This document shows, in pieces, positions 43,942-46,549 of a DNA stretch of 46,549 nt. Source of the DNA: an uncultured Flavobacteriaceae bacterium (lineage in GTDB: Bacteria > Bacteroidota > Bacteroidia > Flavobacteriales > Flavobacteriaceae); contig CAJWAY010000001.1 of NCBI GenBank assembly GCA_913020685.1, forward strand, positions 1 to 46,549, read 5' to 3'. The first letter of the stretch is position 1. Each line of letters opens with the position of its first letter. The notes under the pieces are model-generated. The model had not been told where the DNA came from. It did not search any database and saw nothing but the letters and a program-made list of their open reading frames with translations. The translations under genes were made by a program, and so were the position numbers.

Positions 43942-45014
43942 AGAGTCTCTCCTGCCTCCTTCAGTTTTTGAGTATTTTGATAAAGCTTTAGTTCATCAAC
44001 TAATTTTTGAATATCCCCGTTAATGATATTTTGCAGATCATAAAGGGTCAAACCAATGCGATGATCAGTCACCCTTCCCTGAGGGTAATTATAGGTCCTG
44101 ATTTTTGCAGAGCGGTCTCCAGAGGAAACCAGTGAATTTCTCTTTTCGGCATCTTGTTCCAGTTTTTTTTGGAGTTCTATTTCATACAGTCTTGAACGTA
44201 AAACCTTTAAAGCTTTTTCTTTGTTCTTGTGTTGTGACTTTTGATCTTGACATTGGGCAACAATTCCAGTAGGCTCGTGAGTAAGCCTCACAGCAGAGTA
44301 AGTGGTATTAACAGATTGGCCCCCTGGACCAGAGGAACAAAAATAATCTATCCTTACATCATTCATATTGACCTCTACATCAAACTCCTCGGCCTCTGGT
44401 AAGACCATTACAGTGGCAGCAGATGTATGTACTCTACCCTGCGTCTCTGTTTGAGGAACTCGTTGAACCCTGTGTACCCCAGATTCATATTTCATAGTGC
44501 CATAAACTTCTTCTCCTGAAACTTCAAAAATTACTTCCTTAAATCCCCCAGCAGTGCCTTCATTGGCATCAACAAAACTAACCCTCCATCCCTGATCCTG
44601 GCAATATTTGGTGTACATTCGATATAGATCACCTGCAAAAATACTTGCTTCGTCACCTCCTGTTCCTGCTCGAATTTCAACTACTACACTCCTACCATCA
44701 TCAGGATCTTTTGGTATAAGTAAAAATCTTATTTCTTCCTCCAATTCGGGGAGTTTCTCTTTAGCCTCTTCCAACTGAATTTTTGCCATATCGATCATTT
44801 CAACATCCGACTCCTCTTTGATCATGATCTCCGCCTCTTTCATATTCGCTATAGTAGATTTATAGACTTCTCCCTTTTTAACAATCTTGTTCAAATCCTT
44901 ATATTCTTTGTTTAGTTGAATATATCTTTTTTGATCTGCGATTACATCCGGCTGAATTATTAAATCAGACACCTCAATAAATCTTTGCTCTACAATATCC
45001 AGTTTCTCTATCAT
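43938..45014 (-). CDS. prfA: Peptide chain release factor 1
   Basis: 358 residues from MIEKLDIVEQRF; the frame extends eight codons further (45038), but that is not the family start. The anticodon-like tripeptide is PQT (RVPQTETQGR), the PxT form that marks RF1 (UAA/UAG reading). The GGQ motif sits in SSGPGGQSVNTTYSA (about 231-233). It ends translation at UAA and UAG codons. First gene of the unit with pyrF and the hydrolase. Confidence 0.97.
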   Translation of the reverse strand: MIEKLDIVEQRFIEVSDLIIQPDVIADQKRYIQLNKEYKDLNKIVKKGEVYKSTIANMKEAEIMIKEESDVEMIDMAKIQLEEAKEKLPELEEEIRFLLIPKDPDDGRSVVVEIRAGTGGDEASIFAGDLYRMYTKYCQDQGWRVSFVDANEGTAGGFKEVIFEVSGEEVYGTMKYESGVHRVQRVPQTETQGRVHTSAATVMVLPEAEEFDVEVNMNDVRIDYFCSSGPGGQSVNTTYSAVRLTHEPTGIVAQCQDQKSQHKNKEKALKVLRSRLYEIELQKKLEQDAEKRNSLVSSGDRSAKIRTYNYPQGRVTDHRIGLTLYDLQNIINGDIQKLVDELKLYQNTQKLKEAGETL

Positions 45015-45035
45015 TTTGAGTGCAATGAATAGAAA

Positions 45036-45066
45036 CAAATTTAAAGTTTTAAAAACTATCTATCAA
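45036..45066 (-). promoter_or_regulatory. Promoter of the prfA-pyrF-hydrolase unit
   Basis: On the minus strand there is TTG (45064-45066), 20 bases, then TAAATTTG (45036-45043), about 22 bases before the prfA ATG. This is the Bacteroidota pattern with one extra spacer base. The -33 box lies in the 3' end of the YceI gene. Confidence 0.6.
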
Positions 45067-45595
45067 GCTTACGATAGTACAACTCAAATTTAATCTCAAT
45101 TTCATCTTCCATTTTTCGGAGCATAAAGGAAGGTAACGGAACTTCAAAATCAGAAAGGGCCAGGTCAAAATTTCCCTTTAATACAAGATTGTTTTCCTCC
45201 AGTATGGCTTCAGCTGTTATATCAGTATTTATTTTAATTCCATGAAAATTCAATTCCCCATCAAATTTCACTTCACTATTTTTATTTTCAATTTCATCTG
45301 AAAAAAATTCAATTTTCGGAAATTGTAAAACATCCAATATTTCCAATGCGTTATTGTCCCTGTTGCTGTTTTTGCTATCAAAATCTCTAACATACATGGC
45401 AATGGCTATTTTTTTAAAAAAATCTTCATTCTTAATCAACAACCCTTTTACATTCTGATTGGTCCCAGACCAATCATGTAAAAAGTGAGATGCCTCGTAG
45501 GTTATAAATGAATTTTTAGAATCCAACATCCATTTTTCCTGTGCCTTAGAGGAACAAAAAAATATAACAAACCAATAAAAGAATATTTTTTTCAT
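45056..45595 (-). CDS. YceI-like periplasmic protein
   Basis: 179 residues. Sec signal (MKKIFFYWFVIFFCSSKAQ), then a lipocalin-like YceI domain: WMLDSKNSFITYEASHFLHDWSG at the start, IAMYVRDFDSKNSNRDNNALEILD in the middle and FDLALSDFEVPLPSFM near the end. YceI proteins bind isoprenoid lipids such as quinones in a barrel pocket. It lies 44 bases downstream of a b561-like membrane protein, and the two may handle quinones or electrons together; that is inference. Confidence 0.88.
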   Translation of the reverse strand: MKKIFFYWFVIFFCSSKAQEKWMLDSKNSFITYEASHFLHDWSGTNQNVKGLLIKNEDFFKKIAIAMYVRDFDSKNSNRDNNALEILDVLQFPKIEFFSDEIENKNSEVKFDGELNFHGIKINTDITAEAILEENNLVLKGNFDLALSDFEVPLPSFMLRKMEDEIEIKFELYYRKLDR

Positions 45596-45639
45596 TCAAT
45601 TTAATTTTAATTATCTAGCTGTATTTAAATTAACGACTC

Positions 45640-46242
45640 TCAAAATTTAAATACCAAAACAGCTGTTGCATAACTTACAAAGGTGGTATAGGCAGCATAT
45701 TTGTGCCAATCCTTGTCTTCTTTGGACCAAGCATTAGTGGCAATCATTCCTGAAAAGTGAACATATGCTAACAATTTGTGTGCCTTAATGGAATTTAAGC
45801 CTTTTACTCTATTTCTAACCAGAGGTGGAGGTGCGAAAAGTGAAAGTCCTGCTCCGGTAAAATAGGAGGCAGTAACCCAACGTCCCAATTTTTTATGGGT
45901 TTCATAAAGTTCATACTCACCATTATACAACTTACCACCCATAATACCTTGAGCTACCATCCCCCCCAGTGTCAAGTAGCCTAATATCTGATGTGATTTG
46001 AGCATTACATTCCTTACTTTTAACTCCTTTTCCCTTTGTTCAACAGACAGTTTTGATACCCCGATTTTACGGAATAGGCCACTTTTTCCCCATAAAAGTG
46101 ATTGTGTAAAAATCATTTTTTGTGGCAATAATTGCTCCTCCATCGTCATCTCTTCCTCAAACAAACCATCCAAAAGTAAATCTCGGTCTTGAGCATATGC
46201 TAGTTGAAAAATAAAAAAAGTAAAAAAAATGATTTTTTTCAT
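45640..46242 (-). CDS. Cytochrome b561-like membrane protein with signal peptide (putative)
   Basis: 200 residues. A Sec signal (MKKIIFFTFFIFQLAYAQ), an acidic periplasmic segment (19-80), then four membrane helices (about 83-103, 119-137, 153-171 and 180-198). Histidines lie at the helix ends: His84, His116, His155, His162 and His180. That pattern could bind two haems, as in b561 proteins. I assign it only as b561-like; no name is certain. It is followed directly by the YceI-like gene. Confidence 0.7.
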   Translation of the reverse strand: MKKIIFFTFFIFQLAYAQDRDLLLDGLFEEEMTMEEQLLPQKMIFTQSLLWGKSGLFRKIGVSKLSVEQREKELKVRNVMLKSHQILGYLTLGGMVAQGIMGGKLYNGEYELYETHKKLGRWVTASYFTGAGLSLFAPPPLVRNRVKGLNSIKAHKLLAYVHFSGMIATNAWSKEDKDWHKYAAYTTFVSYATAVLVFKF

Positions 46243-46278
46243 CTATTTCGCCCCTCAAGGGAATACTAAGATAAATGA

Positions 46279-46549
46279 TTAATACTTAAAAATGCCCTCT
46301 ACCGATTGGATAGTCAATTTTTTGTCTTGAGATGCCTCAACCCTACCTATAACTTGAGCACCTACATTAAAGGACTCGGCAATATCAATTACCTGCTGAG
46401 CTAGAGATTCGGGTAAATAAACCTCCATTCGATGGCCCATATTAAAAACCTCAAACATTTCTCTCCAACTGGTTCCAGATTCTTTTTGGATCATATCAAA
46501 CAATGGGGGACATTCAAAAAGATTATCTTTTATTACATGCAGCTCGTCA
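46279..46549 (-). CDS. purM: Phosphoribosylformylglycinamidine cyclo-ligase PurM, C-terminal end (partial)
   Basis: About 90 residues up to the right edge. The reading continues upstream of the first in-frame start-like codon as DELHVIKDNLFECPPLF, so the gene is cut by the window and not short. SGTSWREMFEVFNMGHRMEVYLP is the PurM C-terminal signature, and the last residues close the ATP-grasp-like PurM fold. It makes AIR from FGAM in purine synthesis. A 36-base gap separates it from the b561-like gene. Confidence 0.92.
   Translation of the reverse strand, partial: DELHVIKDNLFECPPLFDMIQKESGTSWREMFEVFNMGHRMEVYLPESLAQQVIDIAESFNVGAQVIGRVEASQDKKLTIQSVEGIFKY

Noticed and set aside
43938..45014. 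prfA being release factor 2
   Set aside because: The tripeptide is PQT (PxT class) and not SPF, and there is no programmed frameshift site near the start.
1..46549. CRISPR arrays, insertion sequences, phage genes or tRNAs
   Set aside because: I saw no regularly spaced repeats, transposase or integrase motifs, terminal inverted repeats with target duplications, or cloverleaf-like segments ending in CCA. Gaps are mostly under 200 bases.

Overview
The window is a gene-dense, A+T-rich stretch of what is very probably a marine Flavobacteriaceae (Bacteroidota) chromosome. Several things point there. The promoters I can see follow the Bacteroidota pattern TTG-N19/20-TAnnTTTG, and start codons lack purine-rich Shine-Dalgarno sites. 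Bacteroidota-typical proteins are present: DUF4294, a PUR-domain DUF3276 protein, a long NusB, a stand-alone MnmD, a fused cyclophilin-FKBP, and SecA without a zinc tail. I see no phage, insertion sequence, CRISPR array, tRNA or toxin locus. Apart from the start of one rRNA operon, this is core chromosome.

Layout. (1) 1-322: the 5' end of a 16S rRNA gene on the minus strand, its leader and its promoter. (2) 323-2180: a divergent pair, a DUF4294 secreted protein and an M42 metallopeptidase, followed by a 465-base gap. (3) 2646-5478, minus: nusB, a DUF1573 lipoprotein and yajC, ending in a clear terminator, then pyrD. (4) 5617-9404: ABC exporter, PUR protein, CNHCP thioredoxin-fold protein (all plus), convergent with a fused prolyl isomerase. 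(5) 9466-17729: recQ divergent from a cell-envelope operon (kdsD, tatC, lptB), then pssA, lnt, a cobalamin adenosyltransferase and a small acidic protein with its own promoter. (6) 17800-25747, plus: secA, then fatty-acid/sterol hydroxylase, glycosyltransferase, sulfatase lipoprotein and msrA. (7) 25750-33121, minus: a run from mscS through an NtrC-like regulator, M28 peptidase, MATE pump and a small protein to a PAP2 phosphatase; upstream lies grpE-dnaJ with its own terminator. (8) 33172-37032: a TIGR01777 epimerase, mnmD, ilvE, a MazG-like pyrophosphatase, a small membrane protein and the fluoride channel crcB. (9) 37194-41357: a nitrogen-acquisition cluster of amt, BBP2-type porin, divergent PII and a second amt, ending in a terminator. 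(10) 41478-46549: purU, then a minus-strand run of alpha/beta hydrolase, pyrF, prfA, YceI-like protein and a b561-like membrane protein, with the C-terminal end of purM at the window edge.

How the genes fit together. kdsD, lptB, lnt, pssA, yajC, secA and tatC all serve envelope building and protein export. pyrD, pyrF, purM and purU serve nucleotide and one-carbon metabolism. The two ammonium channels, the outer-membrane porin and the PII protein form a plausible ammonium-uptake module. The most interesting unexplained signals are repeated ACCCCC-type palindromic motifs in front of both halves of that module, the unusual T-loop of its PII protein, and the NtrC-family regulator next to mscS, which has no DNA-binding domain and an altered GAFTGA loop. 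I did not find an obviously new defence or mobile system.
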